DNA from: Caenorhabditis remanei | Lineage: Eukaryota; Nematoda; Chromadorea; Rhabditida; Rhabditidae | Reading direction: 5' to 3' | NCBI RefSeq assembly: GCF_010183535.1 | Contig: NC_071329.1 | Coordinates: 13,888,001 to 13,952,000, forward strand | DNA: 64,000 bases | Shown: piece after piece, positions 10,759-22,915 of the stretch | Numbering within the stretch: position 1 is the first letter of the stretch | How the letters are laid out: every line of letters begins with the position of its first letter | Translations under genes and position numbers: made by a program | The notes under the pieces: model-generated | The model's database searches: none | Told to the model about the DNA's origin: nothing | What the model saw: the letters and a program-made list of their open reading frames with translations, nothing else

Positions 10759-13700
10759 ATGCTCAGCTTCTTCTTCGTCATATCTTTTTCACTGCTCTTT
10801 TCACTGACTCATCAGAATGTTCCTCCACCAAGTAAGACTCATCTTCCTGCCACTCAAACCCATTCCATATCTTTCAGAACCAACTGAATTGCAATTGGTC
10901 ACCGAAGACTTTCTGACACTCGCCCGTATCACAAACGCAATTTTTCTTCAAGCGTCTTTGATTCGGAAGAATTTAGATGTTCGGGAAACCATTGCGGAAC
11001 TTCTAAAAATTGATCAAGCAGATCTTTCGGGTATTCTGGATATCGATTCCCAATCGGCACTTTCCAAAGTTGAAGAACTCAAGAAAAAGAGTTCAAATAT
11101 ATGGAAAGCAACAATGACACCTGATTCGTCGGTTGGTTATATTATTGACGATTTGAACAAGGTGTGGGAAGTATTGAATGAAAATCGGGTGTCACCACTC
11201 GTCGCAAATATATCGGCGGACGAGCTGAATGCTGCTGTAATTAGTGTAGCTGAAAATATTTCGGAGTTCAGCAATGCTTGTAAAATTGCTGAATTGAGAA
11301 GTTTGAGAAGTAGAACATTTAAATACAGCGAACAAAGTTTGGATGTCGATGAAGATGACGCGTCCGAAGACCTCAGAAAGTTTGGAAAATATTTGAAGTG
11401 TTTCAAAAAATGCTTCGATTTTGTCAATAGTTTTTCTAAGAGTCTACAAGATGCATCGTTTTGGGACATCTACAAAATGTATGAATTAACGTACAAAGCT
11501 TCAAGAATGTTTTTTGAAACCAATAGTTTGAACAAATACATTCCAAAGCTGATCAACGATTTGGCCATCACGAAAGAGCTCAGAGAATACTGGAAAAACT
11601 CTGGAAATTCTGGTTCTGAAATTTTGAAATCATTGGGCTCTTATGAAGACCATGATTCCAAACTGGAACCTACACCTCCAGTTTTGACAGTCGCCTTTCG
11701 GACGCCACAGGAGATGCTACAGATAAACAAAGACTTGGAAAATCCATGGTTTCAAAAACACTTTATACGAGGATCAAAGGCTGTCGATAATTTAAAGAAA
11801 TCGTTGGAACCTCTTCGTCCAATCTCAGAATCAGTTCAAAATTTGAGCAAATTATGGGAATCATTTGATGTGCTCATGAAATCTGGACCTGCAAAATTGA
11901 GAGTAAAGAAGGTTGCATCTATCTTGACTACTCTCGAGCTTATGGTTAAAAATCAGAGCCTGCTGACTCATGACGATTTTCTAGCAACTTCTAGTAAAAT
12001 ACTGATAGATTGCACTATCAAACCGGATGATGGTTTCACAAGATTACAAAAAAACTTTGAAAAACATGAAAAACCATTGAAAAAAGTCAGAGAAGAACTT
12101 CGGAACCTTCAAGACCGATTCGATCTATTTGGAAAGACGATAAATACAAGAAAAGCAAATTTCGATATTATCGATTCGTGTTTAAACGCTCTTGAGATCA
12201 CTGTCCAGTCATCGAGGAAGGGAAGTACTAAAAAGATGACAGCTCTACAGAATGCGATACGCTCGTTTTCCAACTGCACGGCGAGTCGTCAAATGACATT
12301 GAAATTGATAGATCTGATTGCCATCTTTCGTGAATATTTGGATAGTTTTAATAATTTCGAAACGGCTTACACAAAATTTCAAATAGAAATGAATAGAAGA
12401 GAGACGCTCAGTAACAGCGGTGAGATTGTTCAGTTTAGCGAAGTTTTGGAAAAATCCAAAGTGAATGAGACATTGAATTGTTTGATGTGAGTTTATTGTA
12501 TTTAGTCTTCTGAAAAATTATATAAATTATCTTTTCAGGTTGAAAAACTTTGAACCAGAGAAGCTCATGCAGTCGATAACATTTGCTCGAACGTTCAGTG
12601 ATTTCCCCAATCAAGAAAAGCTGGATACCGCGAAGACTTTTTTGGAAACCTTGCAGAATGTGAGTTTCAGAAACCTCTTGATACGCTCTGATGAGGTTTT
12701 TTTTAGATTCAAGCAAGTCTGAAAACAGTTGAAAACAATTTCAATCTTACTGGAAATCGAACAAAACGAGCTGCTGTCCCTTCTAATCCTGTGTTGACTT
12801 TGAATAACTCGAGATTTCATTCGGAAGACATGGGAATTTGTGCAATTGCTCTTTCGAATATGGTGGATGTTCAGGCTAAAAGAGGAGATCTTTTGAAAAT
12901 CAAAAAGTTCACTGGTCGAGTCGGCGAGAAAATAGATAGCGGCGGAGTCGTTTTGAAAAACTTCAAAAATCCCGAGGCCTCAATTAGGACACTTTTAGAG
13001 CAAGTAGATGAAGTTAATGAGATGGCCAAGAAGTTACGAAATAAAGTTCCATCGAAAGAGGCTGAAATATTCAACACAGTTGCTGGAATTGATGGAATTA
13101 TTGGAAACCGAGAAATATTGTGGAAAATGTGGAGTGAGTTATTGGCATTTTATTATATGCACATTTTAAGCTGATTTCAGAGGAGAATAAGGGCAAGCAA
13201 GAGTTCATAAATGCTGAAAAGGAAATCAACACACTAATATCGTTAAATCTTGACTTTCAAACCTATCAGTCTCGATTGCTAGATGGACGGTTCACAGTCA
13301 TTACTTTGAAAAAGTATTTCGATGAAATATTTGGTCACGTGAAGAAGTCTAATCCGAATGAGAAAACTAAAGTAGTTGTTGAGAAACAGTGAGTTGCAAT
13401 TCAAGAAGTTTCAATGATCATCTCTAATTTTCAGTACTCCCATCGTACTCATTATATTGATAGTTGTCGGGGTCTTACTTTTATTGATTATTGGCGTAAT
13501 TGTAATTTATGGATTGACTAAAAAAGGAAGAGAGAAGTACAAGAACTTGTATCTATTCTACTTTGGAAAACCGGACGAATTTGAGAAAAGATGGAGATAT
13601 TCGGTGAGAGGGTTACAGGATGGAGCCCATTTAAGCAGCGACTTACAGAGTTTCATGGACAAAGTGAATGGAGAAAACGCTCTACTCAGCTCGATACATG

Positions 13701-14870
13701 AGATAAATAAGACAAATATGTTGATTGCATTGAAAAGAGGAGTGTACATTAATGCATATAACAGTGAGTTCCGATGTTCTGTCTCTTCTGACCAAAATGT
13801 GTTCTTTAGAATTTGGAAACACAGCTCTCCATTCTGCAACTAAAGGAGGTCATCCAGAACTTGTGGATGCTCTAATTCGCCATGGAGCCGATCGAACTCT
13901 GCTGAATGTGGAGAACCGTACTCCTGAACAAATGATTCCGTTCAAGTTCCAAATATTGTATCCTGAACGAGCAGAGAGATACGAACAGATACAGAATATT
14001 TACAAGAAATATCAGAAGAAGAAATACAAGATTCGAGTTCCAGAAGTGTTCCCACTGACTTCGTATCGTATTTGGATTGAGGATCGGACTGATGACAAGT
14101 TGACGAATCAGTTCATGGACGTGTTCCAGTCGATTGTGAGTATCTGACTGTCATCTGTTTGCACCTGACTGTTTTCAGACATCGATTGAAGCATCAGCAC
14201 TGACAACTCATTGTGTTATGAAGACGGATGAGAATGGAGTTCTCGTAACTGATAATACAAATCTTCTATTCTGGATTTTCAATGGTTCAATTATTGTGAA
14301 AGAGCAATGGATGATTGATTGTATTCAAGATCAGAAACTAATTCAACAAGATTTCAAATATCTCATTGAAAAAGTTCAATTCAAGGGAGTTCTCTACGAT
14401 AATGTACTTCAATGGTCAGAGGCAATGGCAAAAGGAGATGTTCCCTATCTCTACGGAGTGCAAGTCGCGATTGCCATGAAGGCGTGCAGTAATAGTAGGC
14501 TTAAAAGTTTATCTTCAATTTAATATAATTCTTCTTTTCAGTTGTCACTCTTTCTGCTCTCATCACTAATCACGGAGGTATCCTGTTGGACCAGTTTCCA
14601 GACAAAAGCAACTATAACTCGGGATCCCATCCGTATATGCATTCTCATCTCGGACCACTTTTTGTTCTTCATGATGGAGAGGTATTCTGGAGAAACTTCT
14701 GAATCTCAAACAATTTTGATTTTGAATTTCAGACTGATTTGAGTAAATTCAAAGATGATAAAATGTTCACATTATTCACGGAAGACGAGTTCATTGCGTT
14801 CATGTTGAGAAGAGATATCAAGAAAGATTCGAGTGAAAACCCCATTTGTGTTTTGAGAGAACAAGAATAA
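10759..14870 (+). CDS. WSN-domain transmembrane protein with cytoplasmic ankyrin and BRCT-like domains
   Basis: Ten exons join in frame: 10759-10831, 10878-12486, 12539-12659, 12707-13133, 13181-13388, 13435-13763, 13810-14135, 14179-14494, 14542-14681, 14733-14870, for about 1228 residues. I start at MLSFFFVISFSLLFSLTHQN, a signal peptide, not at the later ATG inside exon 1. Residues from about 30 to 70 (LARITNAIFLQASLIRKNL) match the nematode WSN domain. A large helical, charged ectodomain of about 850 residues follows, then one membrane segment (VLLLLIIGVIVIYGL), a basic stop-transfer KKGREKYK, an ankyrin repeat (FGNTALHSATKGGHPELVDA) and a C-terminal region with BRCT-like features (KEQWMIDCIQDQKLI; then YLYGVQVAIA with ALITNHGGILLD). 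The ankyrin and WSN calls rest on visible motifs; BRCT is inference. A paralogous pseudogene lies inverted downstream. Ligand and role are unknown. Confidence 0.85.
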
Positions 14871-14914
14871 AGATTAGATCTGCCATGATTTTATCTATCA
14901 GCAAATTTTGTTAA

Positions 14915-15000
14915 TTCATGTACACAACGGTCTGAAATTTTCAGATGTGACTCTTCAAAGGAGAACTTGTTTGATGAAAATTTCATTACCTGAAAGAAAC
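14915..15000. pseudogene. Fragment of CC-gene 3' flank
   Basis: The stretch around ACAACGGTCTGAAATTTTCA at 14925 is repeated at about 16127 and, inverted, at about 25940, next to the 3' ends of the two complete CC-domain genes. Here it lacks any coding part. It is a leftover of the duplications that built this region. Confidence 0.5.
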
Positions 15001-15393
15001 CGATTTTATTCTAGGCCATACCGCATACCCTCTTAATTCATTCAAACTGGGAAAACCATATTTTCCCTGTTTTGAATTTATTCCGCCTTTGTCTTAATAA
15101 AAACGTTTCCACAACTCACTCAAAAAATGTATTGATTAATGGCAAAAAGGTGAGCAAATACACTTTGCCAATTCTTTTTTCGAAAAATAGAGTCTTGTCC
15201 CCCTTTAATCTGATCTTTTGCCTCATTTGCATGATTTTCAAACGCCTTTCATATTTACTCACCTTTTTTCTATAGTTTTTCCATATTTTCCAGTATTCAA
15301 CTTTAACTTTCGGGGTTCACAATAAATGTTTTATTTATTCAGTGATCATATAAAAGGAGAGGGATATCGAAAGATGAATTCATCGGATTCGAA
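15001..15393. other. Upstream region of the first CC-domain gene
   Basis: AT-rich, with no gene seen. The proximal part (about 15300-15393) is conserved, inverted, upstream of the second four-domain CC gene at about 26703-26800, and includes a TATAAAAGGAGAGG TATA-like element at about 15350 suited to a promoter. Confidence 0.5.
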
Positions 15394-16040
15394 ATGATAA
15401 AGTCCCTTCTCACCATTCTGGTTCTTTCTGTATGCTGCTCTGGTGAATAGAATTCTCAGAAACATTTTAGTTTTCAAAATGAGACCTCTTCCAGATGCAG
15501 TCAATCAATTCTGTAGAGGTGTGACGACATCTGCTGTTGGCGGAACTTGCCCATCTGGATATGTTGTAATTTATGGGAACAAATGTTGTACTACGAACGA
15601 TTATTATGGTATGAACACTTTGGGTGCGAAAATAGAAATATGTACCTGGATTTCAATTACGAAACTTATGAGAAATATAATTTATAATTTTCACAATTTT
15701 CAGAGATGTCAAGCCTCGCATGCAAAGGTAATTGGAATCCGGCAAACTACGGAGGGTGTCCTAATGGACAATCGATTTTTAATGAACACTATTGTTGTGA
15801 TAACAAAGACATCTATGGTACGAAAATGAGATTTTCGAGAATCATTCTAACTTTTGATTTTAGATACAACGACTGCGTCCTGTAAAGCTGGTGGAGTTAT
15901 AGGACTTGCTGTAAACCAACTTTGCGGAACTAACTATTATGTAACTAAAGGAAATTTGTGCTGCCGCAAAGAGGATATTTACTGTAGGCTGATTACTTTA
16001 AAATGTTCGCTAATTCAATTTTTCCAGAGTCGAGTTGTGA
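15394..16040 (+). CDS. Secreted CC-domain protein
   Basis: Exons 15394-15442, 15495-15608, 15704-15817, 15864-15983 and a short last exon (16030-16040, or a stop formed directly at the junction) give about 132-135 residues. A signal peptide (MIKSLLTILVLSVCCSG) is followed by three repeats of a four-cysteine unit ending in a CC pair (NKCC, HYCC, NLCC), one per exon, all with phase-1 introns. This is the pattern of the nematode CC domain (Pfam CC), small secreted modules of unknown function. The same gene exists inverted at 26040-26702. Exon-per-domain structure suggests growth by exon duplication. Confidence 0.75.
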
Positions 16041-16232
16041 AGTTTGATTTCGAAATAATCCAAATAATTGATAAATAATTGATTTCTGTCATAGTAAAAA
16101 TAAAACTCTCTACCAGCATTTGTACACAACGGTCTGAAATTTTCAGATGTGACTTTTCAGAGCTAGATAAGAACATGGTTGATTGAAAGTTTATTACAAA
16201 ACAGTGAAAAAGTTTAAATCAGTTATCTCTCC

Positions 16233-16579
16233 TTATTTCTGCTTGGGGAGGAAATCAGCAGCATCACAGCACTCGCCACCGGCAACCAAGAGGAATCCAT
16301 CTGGGCAGATTCCTCCGAAAGCTGGGCCGAGCGAGTTTCCGTCACGACAGAAGTAGCTATCTGCGTCTGGAAATCACATGATTCTTAATCGCTTCTGAAT
16401 GTATTCAACATACCATAAACATCAGCCTTCTCACAGCAATTTTGTCCTCCAGCGACAAGAGTCGAACCATCTGGACAGGCTCCTCCGATAGCTGGGTCAG
16501 CGGATTTCTTGCAGGCTGGGTTGGCGGCTTCAGTAGCCAAAACGAAGAGAAGAGCAGAGATAGCCAAAACCTTGAACAT
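16233..16579 (-). CDS. Secreted two-unit CC-domain protein
   Basis: Two exons (16579-16414, 16366-16233) encode about 100 residues: signal peptide MFKVLAISALLFVLATEA, then two CC units, GGACPDGSTLVAGGQNCC and GGICPDGFLLVAGGECC. Acidic-aromatic linkers (ADVYDADSYFC) join them and the chain ends in PKQK. It converges on the previous CC gene with about 190 bp between the stops. An inverted, almost identical copy sits at 25520-25866. Nematode CC-domain family; function unknown. Confidence 0.8.
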
Positions 16580-17129
16580 TTTCAGGGAGTCCTTGTCGGA
16601 GTTAAAAGTAATTTTTTCATGGTTTGCTCCTAATTTATATAGTCGCTCCCAGAGATTTTTGGTCTCACTTCTACGGAATGCTGAACAAGAAATGGCAACA
16701 AAAAATGATTGCGAACGGCTGAATCAATAAAAGATACGAGGAAAAAGACACATTTGAGAATGGTTTAGTGGATCAAACTATTGTAGACAAAGCAAATACA
16801 CAGAACATGGTTTATATTGAGCTTTGATTGGATGAAGAGACGAAGAATGTGTAGGCGGTTTACGGTTGGATAGAGGGAGCTGAGGGAATCCCACTAGACT
16901 CTATTTCTACTTTATTTTGTTTTTTCAATAATGATTGAAACTTAAGAGAGCCCAGTAAGTTCAGAACCAAATTCGATTTCCTATCAATAATTTGAAAATG
17001 ACCAAATTTCCAATGAAAATTTTCCATCTCCTTTTATTTTAATTGTAGTTGTATAGAAATAGTTTTGATTTGATCCTCATGGAGGATGTCGCCAGGTTCC
17101 TCTTATGAATGAAAACACACAATGTATCT
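16580..17129. other. Promoter side of the CC gene and junction with the WSN pseudogene
   Basis: The stretch 16700-17000 is repeated in inverted orientation at 25110-25350 upstream of the matching CC gene (for example GATTGGATGAAGAGACGAAG against its complement at about 25255). It contains the shared promoter and the end of the inverted repeat. No gene of its own. Confidence 0.55.
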
Positions 17130-18659
17130 TTATTCTTGTTCTCTCAAAACACAAATGGGGTTTTCACTCGAATCTTTCTTGATATCTCTTCTCAACATGA
17201 ACGCAATGAACTCGCCTTCCGTGAATAATGTGAACATTTTATCGTTTTTGAATTTGCTCAAATCAGTCTGAAATTCAAAATCAAAGATGTTTGAGATTCA
17301 GGAGTTTCTCCAGAATACCTCTCCATCATGAAGAACAAAAAGTGGTCCGAGATGAGAATGCATATACGGATGAGACCCCGAGTTATAGTTGCTTTTGTCT
17401 GGAAACTGATCCAACAGGATACCTCCGTGATTGGTGATGAGAGCAGAAAGGGTGACAACTGAAATTAAGGATAATTATTAAATCGAAGATAAACTTTTCA
17501 GCTCACTATTACTGCATGCCTTCATGGCAATTGCGACTTGCACTCCGTAGAGATAGGGAACATCTCCTTTTGCCATTGCTTCTGACCATTGAAGTACAGT
17601 ATCGTAGAGAACTCCCTTGAATTGGACTTTTTCAATGAGATATTTGAAATCCTGTTGAATTAGTTTCTGATCTTGAATACAATCAATCATCCATTGCTCT
17701 TTCACAATAATTGAACCATTGAAAATCCAGAAAAGAAGATTTGTATTATCAGTTACGAGAACTCCATTCTCATCCGTCTTCATAACACAATGAGTTGTCA
17801 GTGCTGATGCTTCAATCGATGTCTGAAAACAATCAGGTACAAACATATAACGGTCAGATACTCACAATCGACTGGAATACGTCCATGAACTGATTCGTCA
17901 ACTTGTCATCGGTCCGATCCTCAATCCAAATACGATACGAAGTCAATGGGAACACTTCTGGAACTCGAATCTTGTATTTCTTCTTCTGATATTTCTTGTA
18001 AATATTCTGTATCTGTTCGTATCTCTCCGCTCGTTCAGGAAACAATATTTGGAACTTGAACGGAATCATTTGTTCAGGAGTACGGTTCTCGACATTCAGC
18101 AGAGTTCGATCGGTTCCGTGGCGAATTAGAGCATCCACGAGTTCTGGATGACCTGCTTTTGTTGCAGAATGGAGAGCAGTATTTCCAAATTCTAAAGATC
18201 AAGTTTGGGTCAGAACAGATAGAATATCGGAACTCACTGTTATATGCATTGATATACACTCCCCTCTTTAATGCAATCAACATATTCGTCTTGTTGATCT
18301 CATGTATCGAGCCGAGTAGAGCGTTTTCTCCATTCACTTTGTCCATGAAACTCTGTAAGTCGCTGATTGAGCGAGAATTGCCTCGTTACCCCTCACCGAA
18401 TATCTCCATCTTTATTCAAATTCTTCCGGTTTCCCAAAATAGAATAGATACAAATTCTTGTACTTCTCTCTTCCTTTTTTAGTCAATCCATAAATTACAA
18501 TTACTCCAATAATCAGCAAAAGTAAGATTCCGACACCTATTAGTATAATGAGTAGAACGGGGGTACTGAAAATTAGAGATGATTTTTGAAACTTCTTGAA
18601 TTGCAACTCACTGTTTCTCCACAACTACTTTAGTTTTCTCATTCGGATTAGACTTCTTC

Positions 18660-18860
18660 CAAGGCTGTCGTACGGCCGGCCGCGGCCGGCCGCGGCCCTC
18701 GGCTTTTAGGGCCGTCGAGGCCGCGGATAAACCAAATGGGCTGAAATTTTGTACATCGACTAATCTTTCGGTGCTCTACAAGGCCGCCTGAAGAAGCGAA
18801 AATTTTCCATGGCTGGGAACTGAGATATAAAATCGCCCCACGGCCTTTTTGACAGCCTTG
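18660..18860. mobile_element. 201-bp GC-rich MITE with 8-bp target duplication
   Basis: The element starts CAAGGCTGTC and ends GACAGCCTTG, a perfect 10-bp inverted repeat, and is flanked by ACTTCTTC at 18652-18659 and 18861-18868. The paralogous exon at about 13339-13351 keeps the uninterrupted site. An 8-bp duplication fits hAT-type transposition (a 9-bp reading, Mutator-like, is possible if one base is assigned to the flank). The left part is an unusual GGCCGGCCGCGGCC tract, very GC-rich for this window. Confidence 0.8.
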
Positions 18861-19056
18861 ACTTCTTCACATGACCAAATATTTCATCGAAATACTTTTT
18901 CAAAGTAATGACTGTGAACCGTCCATCTAGTAATCGAGACTTGTAAGTTTGAAAATCCAGGTTCAACCATATTAGAGTATTTAACTTAGGAGCAGCGTCT
19001 TTGAAGACTGGGTCCCTTCGATGTTCATCTGAAATCTGATTTTCGAAAGAGTAATA

Positions 19057-20611
19057 CACTGCGGGACATAAATATGGAGCCACTTTAATTTTTAAGTTTT
19101 TTGGAAAAAATTTGTCGTTTTCAAAAATTCTTTGAATGCCAATAATGTACTTTCCTGGTCTCAAAAACGATACACTTGTTGAAATTTTGAAAGATTTCGG
19201 GTTTTTGAAAGTTTTGAAAAAAGTGTGAAAAAAGGCTTATTTCTATGGGACATAAATATGGAGCCACCCAAGAAAAAAGGAAAACCCGCTTAAATTGTTG
19301 TCGGAAAATATTGAAATCATACTCTCCGTCTAAAAGTGAGTTGTTCAGAAATATTTCTCCAATAATTTCAGTAAAAAACTTTTGAGAAAAACAGGAATTT
19401 CGGGAAATTTTCGAGTCTTTTCGTTTTTTGTCTATATTTTGTGAACAAGCCATCTCATGCAAGCTATTTTAGTTATAATCTAATTAAACACTTTTGATTG
19501 TTTGTTTTAAACTGTTTTTGTAGAGTCATTGACCATTTTGTAGAACTTACGTGACTTCAAATTCAAAGAATGAGTCATATTTCGAAATTGAGGCTACATT
19601 TTAGCTCATATTCTCCAAACTTCACTTTTTCAACTAAATTTTTTTGTAGATTAAATGAAAGTCGGGTTCTTTATTTCAGTTTTAGACATCCTTAATTAAT
19701 TTACTGGTCTCTAGACTGCCGAAAAAAGCCCTAAAACAGAATTTTTGAGCATTGTGATGAGTGAAAATCATGAACCAATTTAAAACGTATCTAATGTGGA
19801 ATTATGGTTGCAATCTGAAACGAATTCTTATTTTTGTGCGTATTGCTTCTTGTTCTAGAAATTTTCCTAGCCGTTGCAACAGTTTCCACCAACTTATAGA
19901 TTGCACCTCCTTACTAATGAATGAAAATTCACGTTGGCACTTTTTTCGGCAGTCTAGAGACCAGTAAATTAATTCAGGATGTTTATAACTGAAATAAAGG
20001 ACCCGACTTTCATTTAATCTACAAAAAAATTTAGTTGAAAAAGTGAAGCTTGGAGAATATGAGCTAAAATGTAGCCTCAATTTCGAAATATGACTCATTC
20101 TTTGAATTTGAAGTCACGTAAGTTCTACAAAATGGTCAATGACTCTACAAAAACAGTTTTAAACAAACAATCAAAAGTGTTTAATTAGATTATAACTAAA
20201 ATAGCTTGCATGAGATGGCTTGTTCACAAAATATAGACAAAAAACGAAAAGACTCGAAAATTTCCCGAAATTCCTGTTTTTCTCAAAAGTTTTTTACTGA
20301 AATTATTGGAGAAATATTTCTGAACAACTCACTTTTAGACGGAGAGTATGATTTCAATATTTTCCGACAACAATTTAAGCGGGTTTTCCTTTTTTCTTGG
20401 GTGGCTCCATATTTATGTCCCATAGAAATAAGCCTTTTTTCACACTTTTTTCAAAACTTTCAAAAACACGAAATCTTTCAAAATTTCAACAAGTGTATCG
20501 TTTTTGAGACCAGGAAAGTACATTATTGGCATTCAAAGAATTTTTGAAAACGACAAATTTTTTCCAAAAAACTTAAAAATTAAAGTGGCTCCATATTTAT
20601 GTCCCGCAGTG
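19057..20611. mobile_element. 1.55-kb palindromic Tc1/mariner-type element
   Basis: Two arms of about 670 bp (19057-19727 and 19942-20611) are near-perfect inverted copies around a loop of about 215 bp. Ends read CACTGCGGGACATAAATATG in both directions, and TA flanks each side (19055-19056, 20612-20613). This is the signature of a Tc1/mariner-family foldback MITE. The open frames in its arms are mirror copies and I do not treat them as genes. It sits in an intron of the WSN pseudogene. Confidence 0.85.
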
Positions 20612-21261
20612 TAGTAACGAAAACTTACAAAGAAGCTTCGCTAAGCCTTCTCGGTTTCCAATAATTCCATCGATTCCAGCAACGTGATAAAAAATTTCCG
20701 CCATTTTTGATGGATCTTCATCTTTCCATTGTTTAGCAAGCTTATTAACTTGATCAGTCTTCTTCAGTATTTCTTTTATCGAATCCTCAGGATCCCTGAA
20801 GTTTCTCAAAAGAGCACCAGCATATTTCATTTCATCCCTGATTTCTGTATCAAACTTTTCGATTTTCTTCAAATCTTCTCTTTTAGATTGAACCTCCACC
20901 ATATTCAAAAGAGCAACAGTACAAATTCCTAAGTTTTCAGAGTGCAATTTTGAGTTATTCAAAGACAATACAGGATTAGAGGCCACTCCAGACACGGCAG
21001 CTCGTTTTGTTCGATTTTCAGCAACGTGAAAACTGTCTTCAACTGTTTTCAGAGCAGTTTGGATCTGGAAAATGATGGTTAACTCAATTTATAAAAGCTA
21101 AAGTGCCACTCACATTAATAACAACATTCAAATAGCGTGATGTGTATTCGAGATCAACATTCAGGAAACTACCGAAAGTTTTAGCAACAATGAGACCATC
21201 GTTGAGATTTTCGGCATGAAAACCTTTTGTTCTGAATAAAAATTAACTTATTTATTATACT

Positions 21262-22915
21262 GTCTGGATAAACCCTGGATCATCGAGAACACGCTTCGTA
21301 AAGTCCCTCCTCGTTGCGGTTTCACAACCCATCATGCCAACTTCTATATCATTCGTAACTGCGCTACCACCCTCGCTATTCCGTTGTCAATAATCTACTC
21401 TGACTCTTTTCTTAAGTCACACGTCCCTGCTTCTTGGAAACACGCTATCATCATCCCAATTCCCAAAAAAGGATCCTTGACCTCTCCTGAAAACTACCGC
21501 CCGATATCGCTCACAGACCCTTTTTCTCGTGTCTGTGAGCGTATCTTGTGCAATTATATTAAGATTAATGTTTTCCGCAATATAAGCAGATTTCAACACG
21601 GGTTTCTGTCTAAACGATCTTGCTCTAGCTCACTTGTCCACTCCATCTCTGAATACCGATTATTACTCTCCAGTCACAAGTCTCTTGACGTTGTCTATTT
21701 CGACTTCCGCAAGGCATTCGATCAAGTGGACCACCAATTTCTTATTTCGAAACTTGACAGCTTCGGAATCCCTAGTAATATCATTTCCTGGCTTACTGAT
21801 TTTCTGTCTGATCGAACATTCTCTGTCAAGATTGATGACTTCGTTGGCACTCCCTCTGCTTCTATCCCCTCCGGTGTCCCCCAGGGCTCCGTCTCTGGCC
21901 CTCTCTTGTTTTTAGTCTTTATTAATGATCTCTTGCTCAAACTTGCTGACATTTCATCGCTATGTATCGCAGCTTTCGCTGACGATATTAAGCTTTACTC
22001 TCATGATCCTCTAGCACTTCAAATGGGAATAGACTTGGTAGAGTCTTGGGCTTCTGATAACTCCTTACCTCTGGCCCACTCTAAGACTGCCCTTCTTCGT
22101 CTCGGACCTCGAAACTCTTCTCACCCGTACACTATTGGAGGTTCCCTCATTGATTCCGTTGATTCTGTTAGGGATTTAGGTTTATTAATAGAACCTAATC
22201 TCAAGTTCACTAGACACATTAATCGGGCTGTTGCTCTCGCCTTACTCCGTTCAAAACAACTACTGAAATCTTTCAAATCCAACTCTCCCCAATTTTATAT
22301 CTTCCTATTCAAAACTTACGTACTCCCTCTAGTTGAATACTGCTCCGTCGTTTATTCGCCTCCCCCATCATCTAAACTAGCGCACAAGCTCGAAACTCCT
22401 CTCAGATTCTTTTCGCGGAAAATTCTTCAACGCTGTAACACACCTTATTGTTCCTACTCGGATCGCCTCTCCCAACTTGACCTCTTTTCTATGCGCCACC
22501 GTAGGCTCAAAGCGCAACTACTTTTCTTATACAATCTTATAATCGGCGCCTCATATTTTCCTAGTCTTGAGACCCATGTCAGGTTAAGTTCCTCCTCCCG
22601 TCGCCCAATGTCTCTTATCTGTATAAATCCTAATTGCTCTAATTTCTTCTCAACTGTAATACCTATTTGGAATGCCTTAACTATTAATGTCCCCCTTTTC
22701 CTTTGCCCATCGGAATTCAAGTCTCTTCTTGTGAATAATATTGCACGATTCTGATTTTTTTTTCTTTCTTTATTCTCCCTCCCCCTTGCCCAACACCTAT
22801 TTTCTAATTCCTTATTCCCGGTTTCCCTTCTCAGGTTTAGTCTCGTGAGGGACTTTACCTGACCTCCAGTGACATTTTCTGTATATTTAAATAGTTAAAT
22901 AAATATCAAAATATC
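21262..22915 (+). mobile_element. 5'-truncated CR1-like LINE with reverse transcriptase
   Basis: One open frame, in frame from about 21267 to 22754, encodes a non-LTR reverse transcriptase: fingers motif (AIIIPIPKKGS, ENYRPISL), palm motif A (VYFDFRKAFDQVDH), B (PSGVPQGSVSGPLLF), catalytic FADD in AAFADDIKLY, then the thumb and C-terminal region (LPLVEYCSVVYSP). The endonuclease end is missing, so it is 5'-truncated as usual for LINEs. The 3' tail ends in AAATATCAAAATATC repeats, as in CR1-type elements. It lies antisense in an intron of the WSN pseudogene. The reading frame is uninterrupted, suggesting a fairly young insertion. Confidence 0.88.

Noticed and set aside
19121..20547. Gene encoding the 113-residue MHEMACSQNIDKKRKDSKIS open frame
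   Set aside because: The same frame occurs in both arms of a palindrome as mirror copies; no transposase motif can be recognised in it.
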